A stretch of DNA of 64,000 nucleotides from Agathobaculum butyriciproducens. Lineage in GTDB: Bacteria > Bacillota > Clostridia > Oscillospirales > Butyricicoccaceae. Position 1 is the first letter of the stretch, and every line of letters begins with the position of its first letter. Under the pieces are notes generated by a model. That model made no database searches and had not been told where the DNA came from. It saw only the letters and a list, made by a program, of their open reading frames with translations. The DNA lies in assembly GCA_003096535.1 (NCBI GenBank), contig QEKJ01000001.1, positions 372,001-436,000 on the forward strand, read 5' to 3'. Made by a program: the position numbers and the translations under genes. This document shows positions 23,947 to 33,758 of this stretch, one piece after another.

Positions 23947-25221
23947 ATGCAGTCGGATACGCTCGAAACCCTGTTCGGCGGCGCGGCAGGCGGCGGCAAA
24001 AGCCACGGCCAGCTGCTCGATGCTTTGCGGTTTGCGGTGTGCTATCCGGGTTCGCGGCAGCTCATGCTGCGACGGACCATGCCGGAGCTGGAGCGCTCGC
24101 TTGTACCGGCGGCTTTGCGGCTGTATCCGCAGTGCATTGCAAAGTACAAGGTGAGTGAGCACCGGTGGGATTTTGCAAACGGTTCGGCGCTGGAATTCGG
24201 GTACTGCGATGCGGAAAGCGACGTGACCAGGTACCAGAGCGCGGAATACGATGTCATCCGGTTCGATGAGCTGACACATTTCACCGAAAGCCAGTTCACC
24301 TATCTGCTGTCGCGTATCCGCGGCACGAACGGATTCCCCAAGCAGGTCAAGGCAACGACCAATCCCGGCGGTGTCGGTCACCAGTGGGTGAAGAGCCGGT
24401 TTATCGACTCCATGCCGCCGGACACCGTGCGCGAGTTCGACGGCGGCACGCGGCTGTTCCTGCCCGCAAGACTGGGCGACAACCCGTTTCTCCGCAAGGC
24501 AGATGCAGGCTACGAGAAGCGGTTGAAGCTGCTCTCTCCCACCGACCGGAAAGCACTGCTCGACGGCGTGTGGGAGCTGAACGAGGGACAGTATTTCAGC
24601 GAATTCTCACGCGACCTGCATGTTGTAAAGCCGTATGCCATCCCGCACGACTGGCGGCGCTGCCTGACCATCGACTACGGTCTGGATATGCTGGCAGCGC
24701 TTTGGATCGCGCAAAATCCGGACGGACACAGCGTGGTCTACCGCGAACTCTACCGTCCGGGACTCATCATTTCGGATGCAGCGGCGCAGATGCTTGCCTG
24801 TGAGACGGCGGGAGAACACATCGACTGCCGTCTCGCGCCGCCCGATCTGTGGAACCGACGGCAGGAAACCGGCAGAAGCGCGGTAGAACTGTTCGCGGAC
24901 AGCGGACTGGATTTTATCAAAAGCAGCAATGAACGCGTCGCCGGATGGCTGGCGCTGCATGAGCTGCTGCAGCCGCGCAAGGATACGGACGGCGCCGTTC
25001 GTCCCAGGCTGACGATTTTCGACACCTGCCACAATCTGATCCGCACGCTGCCTGCGCTGCAGCACGACAAGCGCAATCCGTCCGACACAGCGAACACGCC
25101 GCACGAGCTGACCCATGCGCCGGATGCGCTCCGCGGGTACGCCGCGACCGTTTATGAGCCGGTGAAGGCTGTGCCGCAATCGGCGTATGACTGCGAAGTA
25201 GGAGAATTTCTCAGGTTTTGA
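23947..25221 (+). CDS. terL: Phage terminase large subunit
   Basis: ATPase/nuclease that packages phage DNA into proheads. Walker A GGAAGGGKS, Walker B YDVIRFDELTHF, coupling motif KATTNPGG. The nuclease domain has LTIDYGLDM and a terminal THAPDALRGYA aspartate, so all catalytic motifs are present. The first in-frame ATG (23947) has no Shine-Dalgarno and puts Walker A at residues 11-19. The family's conserved TRRQAAF motif lies upstream of it, so the true protein probably begins further upstream through frameshifting from 23714. 424 residues as annotated. Confidence 0.92.
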   Translation: MQSDTLETLFGGAAGGGKSHGQLLDALRFAVCYPGSRQLMLRRTMPELERSLVPAALRLYPQCIAKYKVSEHRWDFANGSALEFGYCDAESDVTRYQSAEYDVIRFDELTHFTESQFTYLLSRIRGTNGFPKQVKATTNPGGVGHQWVKSRFIDSMPPDTVREFDGGTRLFLPARLGDNPFLRKADAGYEKRLKLLSPTDRKALLDGVWELNEGQYFSEFSRDLHVVKPYAIPHDWRRCLTIDYGLDMLAALWIAQNPDGHSVVYRELYRPGLIISDAAAQMLACETAGEHIDCRLAPPDLWNRRQETGRSAVELFADSGLDFIKSSNERVAGWLALHELLQPRKDTDGAVRPRLTIFDTCHNLIRTLPALQHDKRNPSDTANTPHELTHAPDALRGYAATVYEPVKAVPQSAYDCEVGEFLRF

Positions 25222-25236
25222 CTGAAAGGAGGCATT

Positions 25237-25428
25237 ATGGAAATTTTATGTTACGCGCTGTCTGCGGCGGTGCTGGTTTTGACCGGTGCAGTCATCTCCG
25301 GCGGTGTGGTTCTGCCGCGGCGTTTGCCGAAGGAGCACACGGCAGAATCTACGCCGGAGGATACGCTCAGCCGCGATCTGGCGGCGCTGATGAACTACGG
25401 ACGAGAGGAGGACAACGATGAAATTTGA
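25237..25428 (+). CDS. Small phage membrane-anchored protein
   Basis: 63 residues with one N-terminal hydrophobic helix (CYALSAAVLVLTGAVISGGVV) and an acidic tail (GREEDNDEI). AAAGGAGG site; overlaps the portal gene by 11 nt. Unknown function. Its place between terminase and portal genes and the overlap argue that it is real. Confidence 0.65.
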   Translation: MEILCYALSAAVLVLTGAVISGGVVLPRRLPKEHTAESTPEDTLSRDLAALMNYGREEDNDEI

Positions 25429-26983
25429 TCCGTCACCGACGGCTATCTGGAAGAAATATGAGCGCGACCGCGACTACAAGCGCTCAATCGGTTTATACGA
25501 CCGTGTTCGGCGCAACGAGGCGTTTTACCTCGGCAGGCAGTGGGAGGGACTGCGCGTGCAGTCCCTCGACCCGCTGATCTTTAACGTGCTGCGCCGCTGT
25601 GTCAACCTGTTTGTGTCCATGCTGGTCTCCGACGATGTGGCGGTACGCGCCCAGCCGTTCGACATGGACAAGGACGGTCGGCAGACCGCGCATGTGCTCG
25701 AGCGTGCGTTTGCATCCGCGATCGAGCGTTCGGGTGTCAAGGCACTCGGCCGCCCGCTGCTGAAAAACGCCTGTGTGGACGGCGATGCGTGCTTCTACAT
25801 GCACTTTGATCCGGCGCTTGAGACCGGTCAGGCGGTTAAGGGCGATATTGCGGTGGAACTGATTGATTCCACGAACATCTGCTTCGGCAACGCCGCCTGC
25901 GATGAGGTACAGCGCCAGCCGTACATTATCATTGCCATGCGGCGCGACGCAGAGGAGGTGCGGCAGGAAGCGCGCGCCAACGGCATCTCTGCGAGCGACG
26001 CGGAAGCCATTCGGCCGGATGACAGCGGCGAATATCATCGTTACCGCACCTCGAACGACAGCGACCGCGTGACTGTACTCCTGCACATGCGCAGGACCGA
26101 GAACGGCATTGCCTTCTGCAAGACCACGCGAAACGCGGTCGTAATGCGCGAAAAGGTGCTTCCCTATCGGCTGTATCCGGTGACGCACCTTTGCTGGAAC
26201 CGCGTGCGCGGCTCGTGCCACGGCGAAAGTCCGCTGACCGAGGCGATTCCGAACCAGATCGCCATCAACAAGCTGTACTCGATGTACGTCCAGTGCATCA
26301 AGCAGGTGGCGTTCCCTAAGATCGTGTACGACATGACGCGGTTCCCGAACGGCTGGTCGAACGACGTCGGCAAGGCGATCGGCATGCGCGGCAACCCGAA
26401 TGAAGCGATCGCTGCCGCATTCCGCGCACCGGATATCTCGGCACAGGTGCTGCAGCTGCTCAAGCAAATGATGACCGATACCGCGGAGCTCATGGGCGCA
26501 AGCGAGGCCGCACTCGGCACGGTCAATCCGGACAACACCTCGGCGATTATCGCGGTGCAGAACGCAACGGCAGCGCCGCTCGAGCTGACCAAAATGGAGT
26601 TCTACCGCTTTACCGAAGACTGGGCGCGCGTGTTTCTCGACCTGATGGGCGCGCACTACGGCGTGCGCACGCTCGTTCTGCCGAACGAGGACGGCGGTGA
26701 ACCCGAAACATGCACGTTCGACTTCTCCGCACTCGCCGGGCAGGACATGCGCCTACAGGTGGATGTCGGCGCGGCAAGCTACTGGTCCGAAACCATGCAG
26801 ACGATGACAAACGATCATCTGCTGGAGAGCGGCGTTATTTCCGACCCGCTCGTATATCTGGAAAACGTACCGGATTATCAGGTACGCGGCAAACACGACC
26901 TGCTGCACGCACTTCGCGTACAGCGACAGCAGCAAAAGGAGGCAAACAGTAATGCAGAAAACCACAGTGAATCCCAATCCTGA
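25418..26983 (+). CDS. Phage portal protein
   Basis: 521-residue portal (head-tail connector ring) protein. The N-terminus PTAIWKKYERDRDYKRSIGLYDRV, EAFYLGRQWEG and FNVLRRCVNLFVSMLVSDD is typical of portals of short-tailed phages. The central helical region with ASEAALGTVNPDNTSAIIAVQ matches the crown/stem part. AGAGGAGG site. The C-terminal end overlaps the next gene by 32 nt. Sits between terminase and capsid genes as in most phages. Confidence 0.88.
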   Translation: MKFDPSPTAIWKKYERDRDYKRSIGLYDRVRRNEAFYLGRQWEGLRVQSLDPLIFNVLRRCVNLFVSMLVSDDVAVRAQPFDMDKDGRQTAHVLERAFASAIERSGVKALGRPLLKNACVDGDACFYMHFDPALETGQAVKGDIAVELIDSTNICFGNAACDEVQRQPYIIIAMRRDAEEVRQEARANGISASDAEAIRPDDSGEYHRYRTSNDSDRVTVLLHMRRTENGIAFCKTTRNAVVMREKVLPYRLYPVTHLCWNRVRGSCHGESPLTEAIPNQIAINKLYSMYVQCIKQVAFPKIVYDMTRFPNGWSNDVGKAIGMRGNPNEAIAAAFRAPDISAQVLQLLKQMMTDTAELMGASEAALGTVNPDNTSAIIAVQNATAAPLELTKMEFYRFTEDWARVFLDLMGAHYGVRTLVLPNEDGGEPETCTFDFSALAGQDMRLQVDVGAASYWSETMQTMTNDHLLESGVISDPLVYLENVPDYQVRGKHDLLHALRVQRQQQKEANSNAENHSESQS

Positions 26984-27443
26984 GCAGGAAATGACGGTCA
27001 ATCCGTTCGCACAGGAGCAGGCGGCGGAAATCCAGCCGCAGGAAAATGCGCAGACCTATCCGGTCGAGGTAGACGGCGATATCGTCGAACTGACGCTCGA
27101 GGAGCTGATCGACGCAGCCGCACAGGGACTTTCCAAGCGCAACGCCTACATCCGCCGCAACCGCGCGGCAAACGCCATGCCAAACGGCCAGATCTACGCC
27201 GCATTCGTCGAGGAATATCCCGATGTCCGTCCCGAGGACATTCCGCAGCAGGTATGGGAGTGGGCGCAGCAGGAAGGCTCGCTCGTGTCCGCGTACCGCA
27301 AGTGGGAGATTGCCGAACTGAGAGACGAACTGGCAGCGCTCGAGATGAACCAGAAGAACCGCCGTGCGGCGGTCGGTCCGGCGCAGTCGGACGGGGAACC
27401 CGCGGGGGTAGACCCGGTTACGCTCGCTTTGCTCGGCAAGTAA
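26952..27443 (+). CDS. Phage protein between portal and capsid, possible scaffold
   Basis: 163 residues, acidic and Gln/Ala-rich N-terminus, central LTLEELIDAAAQGLSKRNAYIRRN helix and a C-terminal coiled-coil-like stretch (WEIAELRDELAALEMNQKNRR). Place between portal and major capsid, size and helical composition fit a scaffolding protein, but no family is recognised. AAAGGAGG site inside the portal gene. Confidence 0.6.
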   Translation: MQKTTVNPNPEQEMTVNPFAQEQAAEIQPQENAQTYPVEVDGDIVELTLEELIDAAAQGLSKRNAYIRRNRAANAMPNGQIYAAFVEEYPDVRPEDIPQQVWEWAQQEGSLVSAYRKWEIAELRDELAALEMNQKNRRAAVGPAQSDGEPAGVDPVTLALLGK

Positions 27444-27451
27444 CTTTTGCT

Positions 27452-27525
27452 GAATTGAAAATGGAGAATGGAAAATGGAAAATTACCGCGTTCATTCTCC
27501 ATTATCAATTATCAATTTTCCATTA
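27452..27525. repeat. Inverted heptamer array inside the phage cassette
   Basis: GAATTGAAAATGGAGAATGG-type units followed by their inverted complement around an ACCGCG centre, between the scaffold-like and capsid genes. Same family as 6421-6706. Its presence inside the cassette suggests long residence in the host genome. Confidence 0.7.
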
Positions 27526-27562
27526 CTGCACGATTGAACATTTATATAGGAGGTAAATTTTT

Positions 27563-28594
27563 ATGGCTATCAATCTCGCAAGCAAGTATTCCGACCAGAT
27601 TGTGGAGGTATTCACCCGTGCGTCCTTCATCAAGGGCAAGACTGCCGAGACGTATGACCTGACCGGCGTGAAAACGCTCAAGGTTTACACCCCGATCACC
27701 GTCGAAGAGGTCGATTACGACCGTGACGGCGGTCTGAAGCGCTACGGCGATGTGACCGAGATGCAGGATGTGGTACAGGAACTGACCATGACGCAGGACA
27801 AGGCGTTTACCCTGACCATTGACAAGGGCAACAACCTCGATCAGAATCTGGTCAAGAATGCCGCCGACATGCTGCGCCTGCAGCTGAACGAAAAGTCCAC
27901 ACCGGCGGCAGACAAGTATGCATTCAAGCGCTTCGTCACCATGGCGGGCAGCATTGTGGAAAGTGCAAAGCCGACCAAGGCGAATATCATCAGCAAGATT
28001 GCGGATGCATCGCAGGCACTTGACGATGCGCTTGTGCCGGACGACAACCGCTATCTGTACCTGACCAGCGAAATGTACAAGCTGGTGTGCACCTCGGACG
28101 AGTTTGCCGGTGTGGACGTGCTGGCGCGTCAGTCCATCGCCAAGGGCGTGTGCGGCGAGGTATTCGGCATGAATGTCGTCCGTGTTCCCAAGAGCTATCT
28201 GCCGGAGGACGTGTACTTCCTCGTTGCACACAAGGATGCCGTGCTCATGCCGTACAAGATTGCGGATGCCAAGGTGCATGAGGACCCGGTCGGCGTGTCC
28301 GGTGCACTGATCGAGGGCCGTCACTACTACGACGCATATGTGCTCGGCGCAAAGTGCGGCGGCGTGTATGCACTGGTCGATGAGGACTGCCGCTCGAGCG
28401 CACCGACCATCAGCCAGGGCAAGATTACCGCGTTCGGCAAGGTGCGCTACACCCTGGACGGCTCGGATCCGCGCTACTCGGATTCCGCGAAGGATTACGT
28501 TGCCGGCACTGTGCTGACGCCGGAGACCGGCTGCAAGATCCGCGCATACTGCGTGCAGTCCGGCGCGTATCCGTCCGAGGTAGCGGAAGGCTAA
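27563..28594 (+). CDS. Phage major capsid protein with C-terminal chitobiase-type domain
   Basis: 343 residues, AGGAGG site. Residues 1-270 look like an HK97-type capsid protein: NLASKYSDQIVEVFTRAS, KVYTPITVEEVDYDRDGG, FTLTIDKGNNLDQNLVKNAADML, and AHKDAVLMPYKIADAKVHEDP near the end. Residues about 275-343 form an extra domain with VRYTLDGSDPRYSDSAKDY and CKIRAYCVQSGAYPSEV. This matches the chitobiase/hexosaminidase C-terminal (CHB_HEX_C) Ig-like pattern and is probably displayed on the particle surface. Confidence 0.82.
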   Translation: MAINLASKYSDQIVEVFTRASFIKGKTAETYDLTGVKTLKVYTPITVEEVDYDRDGGLKRYGDVTEMQDVVQELTMTQDKAFTLTIDKGNNLDQNLVKNAADMLRLQLNEKSTPAADKYAFKRFVTMAGSIVESAKPTKANIISKIADASQALDDALVPDDNRYLYLTSEMYKLVCTSDEFAGVDVLARQSIAKGVCGEVFGMNVVRVPKSYLPEDVYFLVAHKDAVLMPYKIADAKVHEDPVGVSGALIEGRHYYDAYVLGAKCGGVYALVDEDCRSSAPTISQGKITAFGKVRYTLDGSDPRYSDSAKDYVAGTVLTPETGCKIRAYCVQSGAYPSEVAEG

Positions 28595-28604
28595 ATTCAG
28601 ATAA

Positions 28605-28668
28605 GCGTTAGGAGTGAGGAGATAGGAGTTTTTCTTCGTTTACTCCTCACTCCTTCTCCTAACTTCTC
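28605..28668 (+). repeat. Imperfect long hairpin after the capsid gene
   Basis: GTTAGGAGTGAGGAGATAGG and its imperfect complement CTCACTCCTTCTCCTAAC around a T-rich loop. It may weaken transcription or protect the capsid message. A heptamer-array variant. Confidence 0.6.
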
Positions 28669-28706
28669 ACTGTATCCAATGAACCCATCACAAAGGAGGT
28701 AACCCT

Positions 28707-29075
28707 ATGACCGGAACCGAATGCTTTCGTGCAGCGCTGAATATTTTATCCGAAACGCCGGACAGCGGTGTGTATTACGAGCAGTTTGCGCTCGGTGCGC
28801 TCAACCAGCTGTTAGCGAACAGCCTGCGCGAGATGAACGCGGAACGTGCGTCTGACGGCAAAGACGTGCTGCTTGTGCCGCCGCGCATGACGGCGCTGAC
28901 CGAGGAACTGCCCGCCGGTGACTGGCTGGCGCGCGAATGTTTTCCGTACGGACTGGCGGCGCTGCTTGTCGCGGATGACGACAAGGCCAAGTTCAACTGG
29001 GCGGCAACCGAATACAGCGAACGCCTGCTGAGTCACTGTCCCGCGCAGTTTACCGCCGTGCAGGAGATGATTTAA
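28707..29075 (+). CDS. Phage head-tail connector-like protein
   Basis: 122 residues, helical, AAAGGAGG site. Position after the capsid gene, size and the pattern ALGALNQLLANSLREMNAE fit adaptor/connector proteins of short-tailed phages. The stop codon overlaps the next start (TAATG), so the two are translationally coupled. No motif fixes the family. Confidence 0.55.
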   Translation: MTGTECFRAALNILSETPDSGVYYEQFALGALNQLLANSLREMNAERASDGKDVLLVPPRMTALTEELPAGDWLARECFPYGLAALLVADDDKAKFNWAATEYSERLLSHCPAQFTAVQEMI

Positions 29076-30895
29076 TGCGAAGCTATGAATTTCCCTATCC
29101 GGAGGCCGAGCAGCAGACCGTGGTCAGCCGGTTCGGCGGCATCGACTGCCGCACGCATCCGACCAAGGTGTCTCTCTCCCGCTCGCCGGATATGCAGAAC
29201 ATGATCTGCGACCAGAACGATTTTCTGGTAAAGCGCACCGGATGGCGCACACAATCGCAGTTTGACGCACCGATTTATGGGTTATTCGCCATGCCGGATG
29301 GTGTGGGCTGTGCCGTTCATGCGGGTGCGAAGCTGTATTTTCGGACGCCGGACGGCACGCAGACCGAGCTGTGCGCAGACATGAACGAGGCGTTTTCCCA
29401 GTCGTTTACGATGAAGGGTGTACTCTACCTGATGGACGGCAAAACCTATCGTGCGGTGCGCAAAAGCAGCAAAAACACGGCCTGGGAAGCCGTTTCCGTA
29501 TCCGGCACAGCCTATGTGCCGACCACGACCATCTCTGCGGCGCCGACCGGCGGCGGCACCAGCTACGAGGCGGTAAATCTCTTGACGCCTAAGCGCATCA
29601 ACACCTTTATCGGTGACGGCACGGCGACCCAGTTCAAGGTGGACGCGACCGACCTCGACGAGACCGCTGTCACGGCTGAGGTGAACGGCTCGGCGGTTAC
29701 CGTTTCGGCGGTCAACCGCTCGACCGGTCTGGTAACACTGGCCGCTGCTCCGGCAAACGGAAACGGTCTGGCAAATGTGTCCATCGCGTTTGCCAAAACC
29801 GTCAGCGGACACGCGGACAAGATCAATAAATGCCGCTTTGCCGGGCTGTACGGCGGCAAAAACGACACGCGCGTGTTCCTTTCCGGCAACCCGGATGAGC
29901 CGGACTGTGACTGGCAGAGCGGCCTGTACGACCCGACCTACTTTCCGGACACCGGCTACACCCGCATGGGTACGGACGCGTCTGCGATCGTCGGCTATCT
30001 CAAGCAGTACGAAAGTCAGGTCGTGGTCAAGTCCGGCGGCGCACAGGAGGCGACCAGTTATCTGCGCACCTACATGATGGCGGATGACGGTTCTGCGCTG
30101 TATCCGCTCAAGCAAGGTGCGCAAGGTGAAGGCGCGATTTCGAGCCGCTGCTTCGCCGTGCTGAACGACCTGCCGCTGTATCTCTCGGCAAGAGGTGTGC
30201 AGGGCGTGTACGGCACCGCCGTTGCCGAGCAGCGGACGATCCGCTCGGTATCCGATGCCATTGTGCCGAAATTATCGCAGGAGACCGACCTCCAAAACGC
30301 CTGTGCGGTGGTATTTGAGGGCAAATATTATCTGGCAGTAAACGGACACATTTATGTCGCGGACGGCTCTCTGACTGAGGAAAACGGCGATCCGGCGTGG
30401 TTTTTCTGGGTCAATGTGCCTGCACAATGTCTGGCGGTGCTGAACGGTCAGCTGTGGTTCGGCACGGCAGACGGCCGGCTGTGCCGCTTTGCCAAAAGCG
30501 AGGAGGAGCACGCCTATCTTGATGACACGGCGGCGATTGCCGCGTACTGGCGCACACCTACCCTGCCGCTCTCCGACTGGAGCCGCTTCAAGACCGTGCG
30601 GGACGTGATTCCGACGCTCATGCCGCATTCCCGCTCGGGCGCGACCGTGCAGTACGAGAACGAAAACGGTGCCCAACTTGCGCTTTCCCGCAATATGGAC
30701 CTGTTTTCCTTCCGCACACTGGACTTTTCGCGGTTCTCCTTCCGGTGCATTCCGGGTGCAGTGACGTACCGTACCCGATGGAAACAGCACCGCAGTCCTC
30801 TGTTTGCCGTGCGCATCGGCAACGACCGGCCGGATGAGCCGTTTGGTCTGCTCTCGCTCACCATCCGCTGGACACAGGGTCAGACCGTAATTTAG
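29075..30895 (+). CDS. Large phage virion protein, probable tail/stopper component
   Basis: 606 residues, beta-rich with repeated short strands and aromatic residues. N-terminus YEFPYPEAEQQTVVSRFGGI, DMQNMICDQNDFLVKRTGWR. The central GDGTATQFKVDATDLDETAV looks like a small Ig-like or carbohydrate-binding insert. The C-terminal half resembles beta-propeller-like phage virion proteins that start from ordered binding of a nozzle. Gene order suggests a tail nozzle, stopper or tail-fibre base of a podovirus-like particle. Confidence 0.6.
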   Translation: MRSYEFPYPEAEQQTVVSRFGGIDCRTHPTKVSLSRSPDMQNMICDQNDFLVKRTGWRTQSQFDAPIYGLFAMPDGVGCAVHAGAKLYFRTPDGTQTELCADMNEAFSQSFTMKGVLYLMDGKTYRAVRKSSKNTAWEAVSVSGTAYVPTTTISAAPTGGGTSYEAVNLLTPKRINTFIGDGTATQFKVDATDLDETAVTAEVNGSAVTVSAVNRSTGLVTLAAAPANGNGLANVSIAFAKTVSGHADKINKCRFAGLYGGKNDTRVFLSGNPDEPDCDWQSGLYDPTYFPDTGYTRMGTDASAIVGYLKQYESQVVVKSGGAQEATSYLRTYMMADDGSALYPLKQGAQGEGAISSRCFAVLNDLPLYLSARGVQGVYGTAVAEQRTIRSVSDAIVPKLSQETDLQNACAVVFEGKYYLAVNGHIYVADGSLTEENGDPAWFFWVNVPAQCLAVLNGQLWFGTADGRLCRFAKSEEEHAYLDDTAAIAAYWRTPTLPLSDWSRFKTVRDVIPTLMPHSRSGATVQYENENGAQLALSRNMDLFSFRTLDFSRFSFRCIPGAVTYRTRWKQHRSPLFAVRIGNDRPDEPFGLLSLTIRWTQGQTVI

Positions 30896-30911
30896 AAAGG
30901 AGGATTCCCCT

Positions 30912-31958
30912 TTGGCAATCATCAAATCAACTTCCGCGCGCCGAACATCAACCGTAAAGTCAGCCGCGTCCAAGTCCGCTTCGTCTAAGACGGCGGCAAG
31001 CAAATCGACGTCGAGCAAGTCCTCCGGCACGCTCAATTCCAATGGCTACCGCGACAATTTTGACTACTCGGCGGCGATCGCCGGCACGACTGATTCAGCG
31101 AAACGCCAGCAGCTGCTGAGCGAACGCCAGAACAAGATTGACTCGCTCGGTCTCGGCGGCAAGGTTGCATCCAACGACGCGGTTTCGACGTGGAACGGCA
31201 CCTACCGTCCGTACTCGGTTTCAAGCACAACAACCGGTGCAAACCGCGTCAGCAGCCTGTATGATGCGGCGGAAAATGCCCGTTTCAAGCGATTTGAGAC
31301 CGCCCGCAGCCGCATTGCAAGGCAGCTGGAGAGCAACCTCGCATCCATTGAGAACGACTACGCCGCCGGTATGCGTCAGACCGACATCAATGCCCGACAG
31401 TCCGCGGTGAACAACGAGGAAAAGCTGGCGGCGCTCGGACTTAACATGGGCGCACGCGGGCAGGCAGCCACCAGCGGCATGGCGGAGACCAGCCGCATTG
31501 CGGTGGACAATCGGTACCGCAGCGACCTGAATTCGCTTGGGCAGGCGCGTCTGTCCGCGCGTGCGGCAGCGCAGAATGCCGCCGATGAACAGACCGCAGC
31601 CGCCGAGAGCAGCTACTATACCGCATCGGAAAATGCGGCGCTCCAGCAGGCGCAGGCGGCACTGAGCCAGTTTAACGCCGACCGCGATTACGGCTTGTCC
31701 GTAGCCGGTCTGACCGGCTTCCTGAACGGCACGCCGACGCTGAACTGGCGCAATTATCAGCTGAATGTCAGCAGTGCGGCCGCGAATGCACAGACCCGTG
31801 CCTACGAGCAGGCGCTTGAGCGCTGGAAAACCAGCGGATACGTTCGTCAGAGTGACGCAGCTATCCTCGGTGTGCCCGCCGGAACGCCGACCGCCGATGT
31901 CAGCTACAAGAACGCAGCGCTCGCGCTGCAGCGATGGAAGAACGGCTACGGCGGCTGA
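30912..31958 (+). CDS. Phage virion protein with Ser/Lys/Ala-rich N-terminus
   Basis: 348 residues; TTG start with AGGAGG 8 nt upstream. The first ~45 residues are low-complexity Ser/Lys/Ala/Thr (TSARRTSTVKSAASKSASSK). The rest is long alpha-helix with Gln/Ala/Arg (RFKRFETARSRIARQLESN, QAQAALSQFNADRDYG), as in internal or ejection proteins of podoviruses. Last gene of the cassette. No lysis genes follow. Confidence 0.55.
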   Translation: MAIIKSTSARRTSTVKSAASKSASSKTAASKSTSSKSSGTLNSNGYRDNFDYSAAIAGTTDSAKRQQLLSERQNKIDSLGLGGKVASNDAVSTWNGTYRPYSVSSTTTGANRVSSLYDAAENARFKRFETARSRIARQLESNLASIENDYAAGMRQTDINARQSAVNNEEKLAALGLNMGARGQAATSGMAETSRIAVDNRYRSDLNSLGQARLSARAAAQNAADEQTAAAESSYYTASENAALQQAQAALSQFNADRDYGLSVAGLTGFLNGTPTLNWRNYQLNVSSAAANAQTRAYEQALERWKTSGYVRQSDAAILGVPAGTPTADVSYKNAALALQRWKNGYGG

Positions 31959-31989
31959 TTTTTTTCAAGCCGCGTCTGTCCGAAAAAAT

Positions 31990-32024
31990 AAATCACCTCT
32001 GCGCACAAGGCACAGAGGTGATTT
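31990..32024. terminator. Hairpin downstream of the phage cassette
   Basis: AAATCACCTCTG/CAGAGGTGATTT, 12-bp stem with a T-rich tail on the minus side. A second hairpin ATTCTCTGT/ACAGAGAAT is at 32071-32094. They probably end cassette transcription, although the plus side lacks a T-run. Confidence 0.6.
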
Positions 32025-32186
32025 ATGATAAAGAAATGAAAATGTGAGCAATTTTATCCAAAAAAGCCAGATTCTCTGTTTCAGCACAGAGAATTCGCTA
32101 CATTACTGCAATCATGATAGCACAGATTTGTCCGTTCGTCAACTCAAGCGCAAGAATTTACTATATGTTCGCAAGAAATTGCTATA

Positions 32187-32218
32187 AAAAAAACCGCACG
32201 CAAAAGCGTGCGGTTTTC
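32187..32218 (-). terminator. Terminator of the glycolytic operon
   Basis: AAAACCGCACGC-aaaa-GCGTGCGGTTTT 12-bp stem followed on the minus strand by T8. It lies 31 bp after the eno stop codon. Confidence 0.92.
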
Positions 32219-32248
32219 TCATATTGCAGTATCGGTAAGGACAGAGAC

Positions 32249-33583
<1,335 letters not shown>

Positions 33584-33608
33584 TTACATAAGAATAGATT
33601 AGCTTATA

Positions 33609-33756
33609 AAAGAGTGGAGAGTGAAGAGTGGAGAGTGGAGATTACTCCGCCTTTTCACTCTTTCTGCTTCACTCTATTATTATCAATAAGAATATCCGAA
33701 TTGCCGAGCGTTAAATGAAGATTTCTCTTCACTCTACACTCTCAACTCTTCACTCT
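33609..33756. repeat. Inverted arrays of a GAGAGTG-type heptamer between gpmI and eno
   Basis: AGAGTGGAGAGTGAAGAGTG at 33611-33640 faces CTTCACTCT-type complement at 33653-33675 and 33727-33756. The unit differs from the GAGAATG family by G-rich substitutions. It would form a long intercistronic stem. Confidence 0.65.
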
Positions 33757-33758
33757 GC

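Noticed and set aside
23530..32110. Attachment-site duplication flanking the phage cassette
   Set aside because: I compared the sequence around both ends by eye and found no convincing direct repeat; a computed search would be needed.
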